NCBI GenBank assembly: GCA_002308915.1
Contig: DBWI01000035.1
Location: 31,160-37,471, forward strand
From: Christensenella sp. UBA1242
Lineage (GTDB): Bacteria; Bacillota; Clostridia; Christensenellales; UBA1242
Reading direction: 5' to 3'
DNA: 6,312 nucleotides
A program made the position numbers and the translations under genes. Positions within the stretch are counted from its first letter, which is position 1. Every line of letters starts with the position of its first letter. The notes under the pieces were generated by a model. It was not told the DNA's origin, ran no database searches, and worked only from the letters and a program-made list of their open reading frames with translations. Of this stretch, positions 5,470-6,312 are shown piece by piece.

Positions 5470-5850
5470 TTATGGCTTATCAAAGAATGCATACATATTG
5501 GCAAGTTGACCAATACACATAAGGAAATCAAACATTCTTGTGCCAAGTTGAGCTTCGTCCATAACTTCTGCTTTTAATGCACCTGCAGAGATTGTGAAAC
5601 CATAAATTTTAATTACAGCAGCAATGCAATTTTTTACATCAGTTGCTTTAAGGTCATACACATCATTCATATATTTCAATGTGTTCTTTTTGTCAGTTAA
5701 ATACCAACTATTTTTTTCGTTTACGAGATAAATTTTAATGTCTTCACCATTTTGGAAATTTGCCTTTGTTTTAACTTCCCATTCATTAAGATTTACTGGA
5801 GAAAGTGTAAAGGCAGTTGCAAATGTGCTATTAATTTCTGAAATTGTCAT
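5470..5850 (-). CDS. DUF1828-like protein of unknown function
   Basis: A 126-residue protein with no signal peptide or membrane segment. Its middle resembles the DUF1828 pattern: a strand before GEDIKIYLV (35-43), then SWYLTDKKNTLKYM (48-61), matching the family's sDdGxTlxxL block, then a helix, IYGFTISAGALKAEV (82-96), and a final helix RMFDFLMCIGQLANM (105-119). The function of that family is not established, and I assign it from pattern memory only. The ATG at 5848-5850 is supported by AGGAG (5857-5861) 6 nt away on the minus strand. The gene is a single-gene unit with its own promoter and shares the bidirectional terminator with the surface-protein gene. It diverges from ung, which does not by itself imply a link to DNA repair. 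Confidence 0.75.
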   Translation of the reverse strand: MTISEINSTFATAFTLSPVNLNEWEVKTKANFQNGEDIKIYLVNEKNSWYLTDKKNTLKYMNDVYDLKATDVKNCIAAVIKIYGFTISAGALKAEVMDEAQLGTRMFDFLMCIGQLANMYAFFDKP

Positions 5851-5874
5851 AATCCACTCCTATAACTTAACAAT

Positions 5875-5903
5875 ATTATATCATGGACATATTTTTTTAG
5901 CAA
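5875..5903 (-). promoter_or_regulatory. promoter of the DUF1828-like gene
   Basis: On the minus strand, TTGCTA (complement of 5898-5903) and a perfect TATAAT (complement of 5875-5880) are spaced by 17 nt. The start would fall near 5868, giving a leader of about 18 nt that contains AGGAG. Confidence 0.75.
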
Positions 5904-5944
5904 ATGTTTGCTATAAATATTTGATTTTTTTATTTCATTCAGAT

Positions 5945-5974
5945 TTGACTTGAAAATGTCCTTTATGGTAAAAT
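5945..5974 (+). promoter_or_regulatory. promoter of ung with extended -10
   Basis: TTGACT (5945-5950) and TAAAAT (5969-5974) are separated by 18 nt. TG at 5966-5967, one base before the -10, adds an extended -10 element. The start near 5981 leaves about 15 nt of leader with the SD AGAGGT (5986-5991). Confidence 0.75.
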
Positions 5975-5995
5975 AATAAATAATAAGAGGTAATA

Positions 5996-6312
5996 ATGTT
6001 AAAAATTTGTCAAAATTGGTATAATTTGTTAACAGATGAGTTCAAAAAACCATATTTTGTTGAGCTTCAAAAAAAGTTGGAATATGAGTATGCTCATTAC
6101 ACAATTTATCCACCAATGGAGAAAATTTTTACAGCACTTAACTATGTAAAATACCAAGATGTCAAAGTGGTAATCATTGGTCAAGACCCATATCATGAAC
6201 CAGATCAAGCAATGGGTTTATCTTTCTCTGTGCCTAAAGGAGTAAAGGTTCCTCCATCTTTAGTGAACATCTATAAAGAGATTGCTCAAGAATATAATTG
6301 CAAGATGGATTT
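5996..6312 (+). CDS. ung: uracil-DNA glycosylase, 5' part
   Basis: Family-1 uracil-DNA glycosylase, which removes uracil from DNA at the first step of base-excision repair in the cytosol. The first 105 codons are present and the gene runs off the right edge in an open frame. VVIIGQDPYH (58-67) carries the water-activating loop, with D64 the catalytic aspartate at the same number as in E. coli and Y66 the residue that excludes thymine. QAMGLSFSVPKG (71-82) provides the uracil-stacking Phe (F77), and VPPSLVNIYKEI (85-96) is the proline/serine-rich DNA-contact segment. Position 73 is Met where the E. coli enzyme has His. The C-terminal HPSPLS loop with the catalytic His lies outside the window. 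AGAGGT sits 4 nt before the ATG, and an extended -10 promoter lies directly upstream. Confidence 0.96.
   Translation, partial: MLKICQNWYNLLTDEFKKPYFVELQKKLEYEYAHYTIYPPMEKIFTALNYVKYQDVKVVIIGQDPYHEPDQAMGLSFSVPKGVKVPPSLVNIYKEIAQEYNCKMD

Noticed and set aside
5738..5953. Plus-strand 71-codon open frame across the start of the DUF1828-like gene
   Set aside because: It overlaps a supported minus-strand gene and the divergent promoters and has no convincing SD.

Overview
The window is AT-rich bacterial DNA with short intergenic gaps, purine-rich Shine-Dalgarno sites (AAGG, AGGGAG, AGGAG, AGAGGT), sigma70-type promoters close in front of most transcription units, classic intrinsic terminators, and tRNA genes with encoded CCA ends. 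This fits a low-GC Bacillota, for example an uncultured gut clostridial or Mollicutes-like lineage, but no phylogenetic marker here settles the taxon. Every complete gene ends in TAA or TAG. I saw no in-frame TGA, and Trp is encoded by TGG throughout, so the standard bacterial code works but reassignment of TGA is not formally excluded.

Layout. Positions 1-188 hold the end of a T-rich tandem repeat with a 70-bp period that apparently continues beyond the left edge. A promoter at about 250-281 then drives a two-gene unit. Its first gene encodes an unrecognised 203-residue protein made of two diverged copies of one domain (297-908). The second, 17 nt later, encodes a diaminopropionate ammonia-lyase of the PLP fold-type II family (926-2095). 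A strong terminator follows. Facing it on the minus strand is a tRNA-Gly(TCC)-tRNA-Arg(TCT) unit with a near-consensus promoter (2343-2371) and its own terminator (2144-2166).

The next three genes lie on the plus strand with no terminator between them, although each has a candidate promoter or -10 box. They are a small RNHCP zinc-ribbon protein (2435-2755) that looks leaderless, a GNAT-family acetyltransferase with a strongly acidic insert (2806-3423), and a 651-residue exported protein with five GLUG-type beta-helix repeats (3467-5422). The SD of this last gene sits unusually far from its ATG. A symmetric hairpin at 5424-5456 can terminate transcription from both sides. A minus-strand gene for a DUF1828-like protein (5470-5850) follows, then a divergent promoter region, then the 5' end of uracil-DNA glycosylase ung (5996 to the right edge).

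The genes look like a mix of housekeeping functions (tRNAs, ung, DpaL) and small, poorly characterised proteins. No CRISPR array, transposase, phage structural gene, toxin-antitoxin pair or recognisable defence operon is visible. The points most worth a second look are the co-transcription of the duplicated-domain unknown with dpaL, the terminator-bearing tandem repeat, the leaderless zinc-ribbon gene, and the odd initiation region of the surface protein.
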